Source of the DNA: FEN-1073 sp963780865
Lineage (GTDB): Bacteria; Chloroflexota; Anaerolineae; Anaerolineales; RBG-16-64-43
Direction: 5' to 3'
Length of the DNA: 64,000 bases
Assembly: GCA_963780865.1 (NCBI GenBank)
Contig: CAWADT010000030.1
Span: forward strand, 1-64,000
Within the stretch, counting starts at the first letter, position 1; every line of letters begins with the position of its first letter. The notes under the pieces were generated by a model, which did not search any database, was not told the DNA's origin, and saw nothing but the letters and a program-made list of their open reading frames with translations. This document shows positions 53,742-63,198 of this stretch, in pieces. Position numbers and translations under genes: made by a program.

Positions 53742-54830
53742 TCAATCAGGGGTAGACCTTTCGGCCGATTTCTTAAATTTATAAGATCGCAAAAGATCCC
53801 ACGGCCTGAACGAAAATGTGTCGGATTCATCCGTCATGGGAGAAAGACAGGCCAAGACCAAAGCCAGGCCTATCATCCCCAAATGATAGATCGCCATATA
53901 GGGGCTGAGAAAACCATAAAAATCCACGCCTGCCGGCGGTGTCACCCATGTAAGGACCGCCAAACAACCCGACCAGATAATAACGATTGGGATTGCTTTT
54001 AACGTTTTGACGCTGCACAGGGTAATGAATATAGGGAGACCCGGCATTCCGTAGGGAGTTATTATGCCGGCCAATGCGCCGCCTAGTTGCCAATACTTCC
54101 AGCGGCGTGCCATGATAACCAACAGAGCGATAATACCAGCAACCCAGGGTCCGAACTTTCCCCAGATGGTATGCGATGCTTCGGTTTGGGCAAGCGGCGG
54201 ATCATGCAACAGCACATTGAGCCAGGATGGATACAAAGGTATAAACAATACTCCGTAGACAAAGAGGGAAACCAGCAGCCCTTTCCAATCACGGCGGAGA
54301 AGAATATATAGCGCTACGATAAAAATGGCGCCCTGCGGTTTGACCATAAGCAATCCGTAACCCATCACCCTGCAGATCAGGCCAAACTTGGAATTGTATT
54401 TTTTATCCCCGATAAAGAGGAGCATCAGGCCTGCGCCGATGACAAACAGATCGATTCCGCCGGAAGCGAGCACCCAAAGCATGGTATTGGTCGCGAACCA
54501 AGCCAATCCCACCCAGGCCCGTTGGTAAAAAACCACGGCAAAGAGGAGCGCCCCGCCAAGGACAAGATATATTTGGGGGGAGGCAAAAAGCATCGGCCAC
54601 ATGAATAACACAGCAAAGGGCGGATTATAGAAATTCGGAATGTGGGGTTGAACCGACCAGGGATTTACTCCGGACAGCAGCAAACGAAAACCGCGTTGCA
54701 GATCATTAAAATCAAAGCTGTTCACGGAAAATACCCGGACGATGGCGAACATGATTATCAATCCGAGGAGAAAACCAAAGAGCGATCGAGTTCTATCGGT
54801 GATCGGGATGTTCTTTATCCTAGAAGTCAT
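53742..54830 (-). CDS. Multi-pass membrane protein, GT87 (DUF2029)-like, intact
   Basis: 362 residues with about ten helices. DFNDLQRGFRLLLSGVNPWS and IPNFYNPPFAVLFMWPML correspond to the GT87 extracytoplasmic motif, and LLMVKPQGAIFIVALYILLR to the conserved K-P-Q/H helix. It is the complete version of the remnant at 52234. The two glycosyltransferase genes are on the same strand, separated by 162 bp without a gene. Confidence 0.78.
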   Translation of the reverse strand: MTSRIKNIPITDRTRSLFGFLLGLIIMFAIVRVFSVNSFDFNDLQRGFRLLLSGVNPWSVQPHIPNFYNPPFAVLFMWPMLFASPQIYLVLGGALLFAVVFYQRAWVGLAWFATNTMLWVLASGGIDLFVIGAGLMLLFIGDKKYNSKFGLICRVMGYGLLMVKPQGAIFIVALYILLRRDWKGLLVSLFVYGVLFIPLYPSWLNVLLHDPPLAQTEASHTIWGKFGPWVAGIIALLVIMARRWKYWQLGGALAGIITPYGMPGLPIFITLCSVKTLKAIPIVIIWSGCLAVLTWVTPPAGVDFYGFLSPYMAIYHLGMIGLALVLACLSPMTDESDTFSFRPWDLLRSYKFKKSAERSTPD

Positions 54831-54929
54831 ATCTTTTTTGGAAACTCTCCCTAAATAATTTGATATTTCTATTACTCATCTGATTCCATGTATCCAATAT
54901 TGGTTTTTCCACCCCTAGAAGATGAACCC

Positions 54930-55755
54930 GGGACCATTTTTACGATGGACACCAAATGGCGGGAAGGAAAGAATTTGATCAATTATACCTTCTGTGGACA
55001 GGTAGCCACTGGGGTACGGAGACCAATGTCGTGGTTGGGGAAGGGGTTAACGTTCGAGTCGGCGTGTTCTTAATGGTGATGGGGTTATGGTTGGAGAAAC
55101 TGTGGGAGTTGGGGTTCCGGAAGGCGTCAAGGTTCGCGTCATTGGCGGAGTGGGGGTGATGGTAGGTGTCGGCGTCGATCTCACAGTACGAGTTTTTGTG
55201 GGAGTACGTGTCACCGTAGGTGTGCGCGTAATTGTGGGAGCACCAATCGATGGCATACGGCAAGAAACGGAGAATGGCAAAAAGGACCAGCAGCGCCCGC
55301 AATCAGTCATCTTCGTATCCGGCGGAAGGGTGTGGGTAACGGTGTTCCAGTTGCCGTTGGTGTTTCAGTCGGTGAAAGTGTCTTAGTTGGTGTCGGAGTT
55401 GTCGTCTCGGTTGGTTCAAGCGTTTCTGTTGATGTTTGTGTTGGGATGAGGGTTAGCGTGCTCGTTGCGGTTTCAGTAGATGTAACGTGGGAGTGTTAGT
55501 AGGTGTTGGCGTATTTGTCGGCAAAGGTATTTCGGTTGGTGTTGGCGTTGGCATTTGTGTCAGCGTGTTTGTTTCCGTCGGTGTTGGTGTTGGCGTGATA
55601 GTCAAAGTACTCGTTCCAGTTGGCGTAGATGTACTAGTACGTGAATTGGTTGGTGTTGGAGTTAGTGTCGATGTCTTGGTGGATGTTATGGTTGGCGTGG
55701 GGGTTGGTGGCTGGTTGATCTTTGCCCAAGCCTGGCTCATGGTCAATCCACTCAA
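54930..55755 (-). pseudogene. Degenerate Thr-Pro-rich repeat coding sequence
   Basis: On the minus strand two frames encode TPTPTITSTKTSTLTPTPTN-like and TPTVTRTPTKTRT-like tracts, interrupted by stops and shifts. On the plus strand the same DNA reads as Val-Gly repeats, which is a shadow. Such linkers are typical of secreted Anaerolineae proteins. The ends cannot be fixed, and no folded domain is visible. Confidence 0.55.
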
Positions 55756-56212
55756 GATGGTAAATTAATTTTTGCTTGTTCCGATATCAACGCAGACTTC
55801 AAATCACCGGGAGAGACATTAGCCAAATCGGTAATATACTGGTTTACGGCGTTGGCTTCATCCTGTGATATTAGGACACTATCCCCCTGCCCATCTAATA
55901 ATGCCTGTAATTTAGATTGCCAATAATCGATTAGATTGGATCCTCTAGTGACCAAGTCCGGATGAGTTCCCAAGACATAGGTTATTTCCCATCCATATTG
56001 ACTATATAATTGATTTAGGGCTTGGCCCGCCGGCGTGCTATTTAATAATTCATTTCTTACCCGATAATAAACACTAAAATCATACATCGCTCCTTGAACT
56101 TGATTGCCGAAGATCCCATTATCAGAAACTGGCAATTGAGGGGAAGATTGAAGCCCAGTGTAATTTGATGGAGGGCATAATTGTTTGACATAATCCGCCG
56201 GACATATGCATT
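55752..56212 (-). pseudogene. C-terminal fragment resembling the CFI-box tail domain
   Basis: The frame from about 56212 encodes CICPADYVKQLCPPSNYTG, then YDFSVYYRVRNELLNSTPAG and QALNQLYSQYGWEITYVLGT. The R-x-R-x-E-L-L-x-x-T-P-x-G-x-x-L-x-x-L-Y pattern is like the tail that follows the CFIATAAYG box in many secreted proteins, though that box itself is absent. The frame begins right after the stop of the gene at 56230, so it may be its displaced C-terminus. Confidence 0.5.
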
Positions 56213-56229
56213 TCCATATTAATTATACT

Positions 56230-58147
56230 TTAATATTTCGGTTTCATAATTCTACTAGGGTTTTTATTCTCCTCCTTTATTAATTGACCTTGAATTCCAA
56301 AGCCCGCATTAACCATTTGCTCGGGCCATCCATTTCTATTTAAAAACGTCGGCGGTATATTCCCAGATGTTCGGCTTAATATTACCGATGCGGATGGACG
56401 CTCCAGTTTCGATGCCATAGCAATACCAATTCGAACCGTGTCCGAAAATTGAACTGCCTCCGAGTATTACATTAGGGACATTGGGATCAATTAGCGGAAT
56501 ATTTTCCAGGAAAGAGATGTTGTGGCTTGTCCATAGGAAATATCCTACGAATTGGGCATTGGGCTGAGGAAAATCTAGGACGTAATAACCATATTGGTTC
56601 CCATTATTGGAGACGCTGAAATCATATTCGGGCGATAAGAAATAACCGTTATTGGAAGCCAACGTTGGGGTTGCGGTTGGCGTGGGAGTTATTGTAGGAG
56701 TAAGGGTTTCGGTAGACGTGGGAGTTGAAGTTTCCGTCGGTGTTATCGAATATATAGGTGTCGCATTCGGATCGGACGATGCAAAGAAAATGTATCTCCA
56801 CCAATTTAATTGGCTATCCTGTGAATCTTGATGCGGAATGTGCTGTAACCACCATTTCTTATAAGGGATTCCACAATGAGGATCTGTTGCTATATTTTGA
56901 TTTATATAAAGTTTCCGTGCAGCCCCAATCTTCACGGTTTATAAGTCTAGGAATATATGAATTATTTATTATAAATGCCGGATAATTCGTCAACCATTCA
57001 CTTTCATCCGAATTTACTTGATAATTCAGGTCCCATTGATAATTGCAATATGCATTTGGCGGGAAGTGCATAGTACCAATATGACCATTGGGATTTGCTT
57101 CTGGATGCAGAATTTCCGGGTTGAATAGGACAATGTTGAAATATTACTGTAAGCATCTTTATCGATTGTATATCTATCATAATTTCCCATAAAATCATTT
57201 TCAGCAATATATTCAACATTATCCGGAATTGAATATCCATCGGCATAAAGAGGGTCCATTAACATTTTTGAAATTTGTTAGAGTATATTCCATTCTATGG
57301 CCAAGATCTTCTAGCATCTCGCTATAACCTCTTTCATAACTAAATGCATGCATTCCGAAATAACGCGATGATGATTTATCTGCTCCACACAAATCTGCCG
57401 TACTCTTTACATACCATTCCAGAGCTGTAGCGCCAGGCATTTCCCAAAACCAGACTTCATCTATATCTCCATTATTTAATGCTTGGCAAGCGCTTTCATT
57501 ACCATCACCACTATATGACGTATTCAAGCTCGCATATAAATCAAACGATCCCGTGCCTGGAAACTCACAGAGTGAGCCAATTTCGTCCGGAGTAAGGGAG
57601 ATATTTTGAAGATAAAATGAAAATGGTTGAATAACCCATACCACCCTGGTTATCCGGTTGCATACCTACAAATTCCTTAGTACCGATTTTCTTAGGAAAT
57701 TCTGAAACATGAATTGCTTTTTCCAAGAGTAAATTGATTGTACCGCCGCTATCTATAAAAATAAGATTTATTAATATTTGTGATTGCGTAATCATATCTG
57801 CTTCACTCATCCACGAGTGATGGTCGTTCGCAACGATCGCAGCGCTATCCGAAAGATACGTCGTTGTACTTATATTTGTATTAATCGGGTTATAAATAAT
57901 TATTCGAACTTTTTTTGTTACGGTATTCGTCACATTATTTGCATAAACACTCTTATTAATTTTTTGGGGGGATTCTAAAATCGGTTTTTCACCACGCGCC
58001 CAAGCGCTTCTCATTTGATCTTCAATTGATTCACCGGAACCAATGGACCATTACTCGACTGTGCTTTGGTATAAATAACTCCATAATAGAAGGAAGTAAA
58101 TATGATAACCGTCATCAAAAAAGCGAAAATGCGATATGTTTTTTCAT
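56230..58147 (-). pseudogene. Secreted protein of unknown function, broken by several frameshifts
   Basis: ATG at 58147 with GGAAGGGAGAG upstream begins MKK; adding one A to the following A-run gives a signal peptide (YRIFAFLMTVIIFTSFYYG). Removing one G near 57648 and one A near 57259 extends the frame, and further shifts lie near 57150, 56920 and 56345. The body contains DEVWFWEMPGATALEWY, FSYERGYSEMLEDLGHRMEY, TMHFPPNAYCNYQWDL, REDWGC and QLNWWRYIFF, motifs I associate with a secreted, uncharacterised family in environmental bacteria. A Thr-Pro linker and a C-terminal beta-rich region follow. Confidence 0.6.
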
Positions 58148-58207
58148 AATTTCTCTCCCTTCCATCATTTCCTTACTGTTTTGTACACAAAATCCTATTA
58201 TAAAAAC

Positions 58208-59511
58208 GAATATTCAATAAATTAATTTTTATCACCTCTTTCCATGACATAAATCGATCCATTCTGATCGCACCAATAAATTCTCGAATTGTCCAATGTA
58301 AATAATTTTACTATCCCCAGGGGTACGTTCGTCAATTTATCATCGTCCAAATTAAACATTTGGAATTATTTCCGTTGCAATAACTAATAATATAAACATA
58401 ATTTTTATATTTGTAATTGGTTGCAGTACCACTCAAGGAAACAATTTGTTTCATTTCTCCGCTGGCGAAAGAATATTTCCACAACGCTTCACTTTCGTCT
58501 GTACAAGATGAAAATCCCGGATTTATGTTCTGGGAAATTGAGAAATAAATAAATTTTTCGTCTATGGAAATGATATCTGTAATCCCTTTATAGGATTGGT
58601 AAACACTCGTGCTTGAAACTTCACTCCCTCCTTCCAAAATGGATCGATCAATAACTTTTATAACTGTTTTTGATGAATTGTCGATGAATATAATATACTG
58701 ACCAAGCCAATAAATCCCCCTATCACTTACAAACGGTAGTTCGTAGCAATTATCCGAAACAATTGTATCAATCTCACTTCCTCCAATTTTATTTCTTTTT
58801 ATTATTCCTAATAATTTCTTTTGTGCACTATCAAGTGCGCAAGCTGACCAATATATATAACCATTATGAACAATTAGATGATAAATGTCTTCTCTTCCTT
58901 CAGAGACTATTATTTTACTATTGTCTTTTTTATTTATTTGAATTATTTTGAGTAAACTTGAATCATCAGCCGGATATGAAAATATAATAATATAATTATT
59001 ATCTTGTGTTTCAGGGAGAAGTAAATTACCTTCTTCTTGAATAAAATATTTGGTTTACCCCCGTTTTTATTAATCCTATTCAGAGACTAAAGAGGATGAA
59101 TGGATCCGAATTATTTATTGATAACCAGTAGGCATAATCATCATCAAGGAACAGGCTTTGATATAAAGAATTATCTTCACTAAGCGTTATTATTTTTCCA
59201 CCATTTATTGAAACCCGTTCTATTCTATTATTTACTAAAGTATTATTACCTTGTTCGTTTTTAATTTTCGTTATTACAAAGATGTTATCATTGTCTAATT
59301 TCATTTCCTGAACATCTAGGTTTTTACCAATAATTATTGGACCCAAAGTAGCAAATAGAGTTTGCGTTGACAATTCGGTAGTGGTTCGTGATTTATTAAT
59401 AGATTTTGTCGCAGTAGTAAATGATTTTGTTGACTTATTGAAAATTGCACAACCGGAAAGGATAAACGCAAGAATGCAGATGATTATAAAAATATTTTTT
59501 TTATTTGTCAT
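58208..59511 (-). pseudogene. Lipoprotein with beta-propeller-like repeats, frameshifted
   Basis: The N-terminus MTNKKNIFIIICILAFILSG with SGC is a lipoprotein signal. The body has recurring strands such as YAYWLSINN, NGYIYWSACALD, DRGIYWLGQY and SRIYWCDQNGSIYVM, as in propeller proteins read as surface sensors. The open frame 59511-59080 stops early; a second frame carries 59044-58332, and one added A near 58363 restores the tail ending at 58208. About 434 residues in all. Strongly AT-rich. Confidence 0.6.
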
Positions 59512-59643
59512 TACTCCCTCCTACTTCCTGTTATCAATTGTATTCTATTTCACGACAGGTTGTCAAATCCCCAAATCCCCCCAAAAACTGACCTGCGAAT
59601 AGACCTGTAAACCCTTCCACTATCATATCCAATTAATGATATA

Positions 59644-59696
59644 CTCGCTTTTGCCGCTTGGATCGGGCAACGACCGAGACGGCAGGAAAAAGCGAG
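59644..59696 (+). ncRNA. Structured leader hairpin upstream of panB (candidate pan motif)
   Basis: CTCGCTTTT-GCCG pairs with CGGC-(AGGA bulge)-AAAAGCGAG, with an inner TCGG/CCGA stem around GCAACGA. The pan RNA motif, a bulged hairpin found before pantothenate genes in Chloroflexi and Firmicutes, has a similar setting (known). Assignment here rests on position and architecture only. A TATACT at 59640-59645 overlaps the stem start. Confidence 0.4.
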
Positions 59697-59718
59697 TTCG
59701 CCTTTTGGCGCCTGTTTC

Positions 59719-59753
59719 CGCCCTCCCGGTCTGCCCGCGAGGGCGTTTTGTTT
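59719..59753 (+). terminator. Terminator in the pantothenate operon leader
   Basis: CGCCCTC (59719-59725) and GAGGGCG (59739-59745) form a stem followed by TTTTGTTT. A small hairpin CGCCTTTTGGCG lies at 59699-59710. Together with the upstream hairpin this is an attenuator-like arrangement 164 bp before panB. Confidence 0.65.
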
Positions 59754-59769
59754 ACTGCACCAAAAGGAC

Positions 59770-59865
59770 GGTCGAGTAGGGCCGAAGGCCCGTATCGAGA
59801 CCTCGATCGTTAAAACGAAGGCGTGGTCTCGATACAGCCTTGAAAAACACTCGGCCTACTCGACC
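59770..59865. repeat. Inverted repeat GGTCGAGTAGG...CCTACTCGACC
   Basis: Outer arms 59770-59785 and 59851-59865 and inner arms GTATCGAGACC / GGTCTCGATAC form a long cruciform between the leader terminator and panB. The same modules sit inside the MITE at 33408-33570, although the MITE ends are missing here. Confidence 0.6.
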
Positions 59866-59916
59866 ACCAGTACCCCCTAGTGGCGTGCTTGACCACCGAC
59901 AGGTAAAGAGGATCGC

Positions 59917-60790
59917 ATGTCCGTCTATTCGTCCGACGATAAAAAAATCACGGTGCGCGATTTCCGCCTGAAGAAGGAAAAAGGCGAGCCGATTGCGATG
60001 CTCACCGCCTACGATTATCCCGTCGCGCGCGCGCTCGACCGGGCCGGAATCGACGCGATCCTGGTCGGGGATTCGCTCGGCATGGTCGCGCTCGGATACG
60101 CCAACACCTTGCCGGTGACGATGGACGAGATGATCCACCATTGCAAAGCGGTGGCGCGCGGCGCATCCCGTCCGCTCCTTGTCGGCGATCTGCCGTTCCT
60201 TTCCTACCAGACCAGCCCGGTCGACGCGGTCCGCAACGCCGGGCGATTCCTGCAGGAGGGGGGAATGGAGGCGGTGAAGCTCGAAGGCGGGCGGGAGATG
60301 CTGCCCGCCGTCCAAGCCGTACTCGAAGCGGGGATTCCCGGTGCTGGGGCACCTCGGCCTTACGCCGCAATCGGTCCACAAGTTCGGCGGGATGCGACCG
60401 CAGGGCCGCACGGCTGAGACCGCGCGCCGCCTGCTTGAGGACGCGCTGCTCCTCGAACAGGCCGGCGTTTTCGGGATCGTCCTGGAATCCATTCCGGCGC
60501 GTCTGGCAGCGCTCGTCAGTCAGCGGCTCGCCATCCCGACGATCGGCATCGGCGCGGGCTCCGGTTGCGACGGCCAAGTGCTGGTGACGAGCGATATGCT
60601 CGGGCTCTACGACCGCTTCACGCCGCGTTTCGTCAAACGCTACGCGAACCTGCTCGAAGAGATGGACCGCGCCTTTCAATCCTACAGCGCCGAAGTGCAA
60701 TCCCGCGCTTTTCCTGCCCGCGAGCATGAAACTGACATGGCGGATGAGGAATGGCAGAAGCTGCAGAAATTGCTGGAGAATCAACTATGA
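59917..60790 (+). CDS. panB: 3-methyl-2-oxobutanoate hydroxymethyltransferase, one frameshift
   Basis: First enzyme of pantothenate synthesis, adding a hydroxymethyl group from methylene-THF to ketoisovalerate. ATG at 59917 follows AGAGGA. The N-terminal frame contains MLTAYDYPVARALDRAGID, VGDSLGMVALGY, TMDEMIHHCKAVARG and KLEGG; the C-terminal frame VLGHLGLTPQSVHKFGG, IPTIGIGAGSGCDGQVLVTSDMLGL. Removing one G near 60341 (CCCGGTG) restores one protein of about 290 residues with no missing motif. It is the only broken gene in an otherwise intact operon, so a sequence error is likely. Confidence 0.9.
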
Positions 60791-60839
60791 AAAGGGGTCT
60801 TGTATGTAACCATGACTAAACTGTAAAAAAAATCACGTT

Positions 60840-60932
60840 CTTACCGCAAAGCCGCAAAGGCCGCAAAGAAAAAAATAAAAGATTTGTTGTTCTTCGCGTC
60901 TTTGCGACTTTGCGGTGAGATTTTTTCTTTTT
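60840..60932. repeat. Inverted CCGCAAAG repeat between panB and panE
   Basis: CTTACCGCAAAGCCGCAAAGGC and GTCTTTGCGACTTTGCGGTGAG are facing inverted copies about 30 bp apart. Same family as 33102-33235. Confidence 0.6.
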
Positions 60933-60954
60933 TATTTAAGTGAGGAGATTCAAA

Positions 60955-61845
60955 ATGAAAGTTACCATCCTTGGCACCGGCGCAATGGCCTGCCTGTTCG
61001 GCGCGCGGCTCACCGTCGACGCCGACGTCACGCTCCTCGGCACCTGGCTGGATGCGATTCAGGCAATCCGGCGCGACGGAATCCGCGTGCGCTACGACGA
61101 CGGGGTGAAGACCGCGGCTGTTCGCGCCACCGATTCCCCGGAAGCCTGCCGCGATTCCGATCTGGCGATTGTGCTGGTCAAATCGCAACAAACCCGGGGC
61201 GCGGTCGAGCGCGCCAAGGATATTCTCAGGCCCGACGGGTTAGCGCTGACGCTTCAGAACGGATTGGGAAATTGCGATTCGCTGGCCGATGTTTTTGGAA
61301 GCGAGCGTTCCGCCGCGGGCGTGACGACGCTCGGCGCGTATGTGGAATCGCCCGGCGCGATCCGCTTCGGCGGGGAAGGTGTCGTCTGGCTGGAGCGCCA
61401 TCCGCGAATTCAGCCCGCGTACGATCTCTTCCGCCAGGCGGGTTTCGAGGTTGGCATCACAGACGATCTTCCTTCCCTGCAATGGGGCAAATTGGTGGTC
61501 AACTCCGGGATGAACACGCTGACGGCCTTGCTGCGCGTCCCGAACGGCTGCCTGGCCGACCGCCCCGCCCTGCGCGCGTTGTACCTCGACGTGATCGCGG
61601 AAACGGCCGCGGTAGCCAAGGCGGCGGGGATTGGATTGCCGTACGACGATCCCGCGAAGATGGCGCTCGAAGTTGCCACACGCACGGCGGGCAACCATTC
61701 TTCGATGCTGCAGGATATGGAGGCCGGTCGGGCTTTGGAAATCGAATCCATTACCGGCGCCGTATTGAAAACCGCCGACCGCGCCGGGTACGACGCCCCG
61801 CTGAACCGGATGCTCTACCGGTTGTTGAAGGCGGCGAATATGTAA
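60955..61845 (+). CDS. panE: 2-dehydropantoate 2-reductase (ketopantoate reductase)
   Basis: 296 residues. NADPH-dependent reduction of ketopantoate to pantoate. The N-terminal Rossmann motif ILGTGAMACLFGARL is intact; VLVKSQQTRGAV and LTLQNGLGN mark the cofactor domain. The catalytic Lys lies in WGKLVVNSGMNTLTAL, and NHSSMLQDMEAGRALEIE is the C-terminal signature. ATG at 60955 follows GAGGAG. Confidence 0.93.
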   Translation: MKVTILGTGAMACLFGARLTVDADVTLLGTWLDAIQAIRRDGIRVRYDDGVKTAAVRATDSPEACRDSDLAIVLVKSQQTRGAVERAKDILRPDGLALTLQNGLGNCDSLADVFGSERSAAGVTTLGAYVESPGAIRFGGEGVVWLERHPRIQPAYDLFRQAGFEVGITDDLPSLQWGKLVVNSGMNTLTALLRVPNGCLADRPALRALYLDVIAETAAVAKAAGIGLPYDDPAKMALEVATRTAGNHSSMLQDMEAGRALEIESITGAVLKTADRAGYDAPLNRMLYRLLKAANM

Positions 61846-61889
61846 GGGCGGACCGCTGTCCGCCCCTACGGGATCAATGGAACTAGGAC

Positions 61890-62756
61890 TTGTGCAAAAT
61901 TGCCCGAACTTCGAAATTCATTGCCGCCCTGCCCCGACCGCTGGGGCTGGTGCCGACGATGGGTTATCTTCATGAAGGGCATCTCGCGCTCGTGCGGCGC
62001 ACGCGCGCCGAATGCGCCTCCGTCGGCGTGAGCATCTTCGTCAATCCCGCCCAGTTCGGGCCGCAGGAGGATCTCGTGCGCTATCCGCGCAACCTTCCGC
62101 GCGATTTGCGGCTATTGGAAGCGGCCGGCGCGGACCTCGTCTGGGCGCCGGAAGCGGACGAAGTGTATCCGCCCGGCTACCAAACCTACGTCTCCGTCGA
62201 GGAAGTTGCGCTACCGCTCGAAGGCGCCGCGCGGCCCGGGCACTTTCGCGGCGTGGCGACGATCGTGGCCAAGCTGTTCAACGCGTTCACGCCCGACCGC
62301 GCCTACTTCGGGCAGAAGGACGCGCAGCAACTGGCGGTCATCCGCCGGATGGCGCGGGATCTCAATTTTCCGCTCGAGATCGTCGCCTGCCCGACGGTGC
62401 GCGAAAGCGACGGGCTGGCGATGTCGTCCCGCAATACTTATCTCGATCCGGAAGAGCGGCGGGCCGCGGCCGCGCTGTATCGCGCGCTTTCCGCGGCGCA
62501 AGCGGCCTACCACCGCGGCCAGCGGAATGCGGAGATCCTCCGGGCGGCGATGCGCGACGCCCTGGCCGCCGAAGCGCTCGCGAAAATGGAATACGTTTCC
62601 GCGGCCGATCCGGATACGCTGCTGGAACTCGACCGCGTCGACGGCAACGCGCTGTTCTCGATGGCCGTGCGGTTCGGGAAAACGAGGTTGATCGATAACT
62701 TCATGCTGAAGGATGGAACATGGGAAACAGGCGAAATTCCGCAACTCAACCCCTGA
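61890..62756 (+). CDS. panC: Pantothenate synthetase (pantoate-beta-alanine ligase)
   Basis: About 288 residues. ATP-dependent joining of pantoate and beta-alanine. Landmarks: LGLVPTMGYLHEGHLALVRR (ATP-binding HxGH), SIFVNPAQFGPQEDL, GVATIVAKLFN, YFGQKDAQQLAVIRRM and the KMSKS-like AMSSRNTYLDPEER. The open frame begins with a poor TTG at 61890, and the N-terminal KIARTSKFIAALPRP departs from the usual ELR pattern. ATG at 61877 with GGGAT upstream would give a normal start if small indels are present in 61892-61930. Confidence 0.9.
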   Translation: MCKIARTSKFIAALPRPLGLVPTMGYLHEGHLALVRRTRAECASVGVSIFVNPAQFGPQEDLVRYPRNLPRDLRLLEAAGADLVWAPEADEVYPPGYQTYVSVEEVALPLEGAARPGHFRGVATIVAKLFNAFTPDRAYFGQKDAQQLAVIRRMARDLNFPLEIVACPTVRESDGLAMSSRNTYLDPEERRAAAALYRALSAAQAAYHRGQRNAEILRAAMRDALAAEALAKMEYVSAADPDTLLELDRVDGNALFSMAVRFGKTRLIDNFMLKDGTWETGEIPQLNP

Positions 62757-62757
62757 C

Positions 62758-62786
62758 CCCTCTCCCAGCTTATGCTGGGAGAAGGG
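62758..62786. repeat. Hairpin repeat between panC and panD
   Basis: CCCTCTCCCAGC, TTAT loop, GCTGGGAGAAGGGG. Third member of the stem family seen at 35672 and 48624. No T-run follows. Confidence 0.65.
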
Positions 62787-62826
62787 GGATAAGGGGATGA
62801 GGGGAAGCAGAAAGGATTTTTAGCAA

Positions 62827-63198
62827 ATGAAACGTACCTTACTCAGATCGAAAATCCACCGCGCCACCGTGACCGACGCCAAGGTCGACTACGAGGGCAG
62901 CATCACAATCGATTCGGATCTGATGCGAGCGGCCGGGCTGGCGGAATACGAGCTGGTTCACATCGCCGACGTCGACAGCGGCGCGCGGCTCGAAACCTAC
63001 GTGATGACCGGCCCGGCGGGCTCGGGCGTGATCCGCATGAACGGCGCCGCGGCGCGAATGGTGAACGTCGGCGATAAAATCATCATCATGGCCTACGGCC
63101 AAGCCGAGGAGCCGCTCCCGGCCGGGTGGAAACCGGAAATCGTCCTGGTGGACGAGAACAACCGAATTCGCGAGGTGGGGCATGCTTCTGTGCATTGA
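62827..63198 (+). CDS. panD: Aspartate 1-decarboxylase precursor
   Basis: 123 residues. Makes beta-alanine from aspartate. MKRTLLRSKIHRATVTDAKV and the self-processing site in YEGSITID (cleavage before Ser25 gives the pyruvoyl group) are present, as are GSGVIRMNGAAARMV and GDKIIIMAYG. ATG after AAAGGA. The C-terminus overlaps coaX by 17 bp. Confidence 0.95.
   Translation: MKRTLLRSKIHRATVTDAKVDYEGSITIDSDLMRAAGLAEYELVHIADVDSGARLETYVMTGPAGSGVIRMNGAAARMVNVGDKIIIMAYGQAEEPLPAGWKPEIVLVDENNRIREVGHASVH

Noticed and set aside
55487..55768. Val-Gly repeat protein on the plus strand
   Set aside because: It is the complement of a Thr-Pro repeat tract, which is the usual secreted linker in this type of organism.
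59640..59645. TATACT as the -10 box of the pantothenate operon
   Set aside because: It overlaps the first bases of the leader hairpin, so a start from it would cut the structure; no matching -35 at 17 bp.
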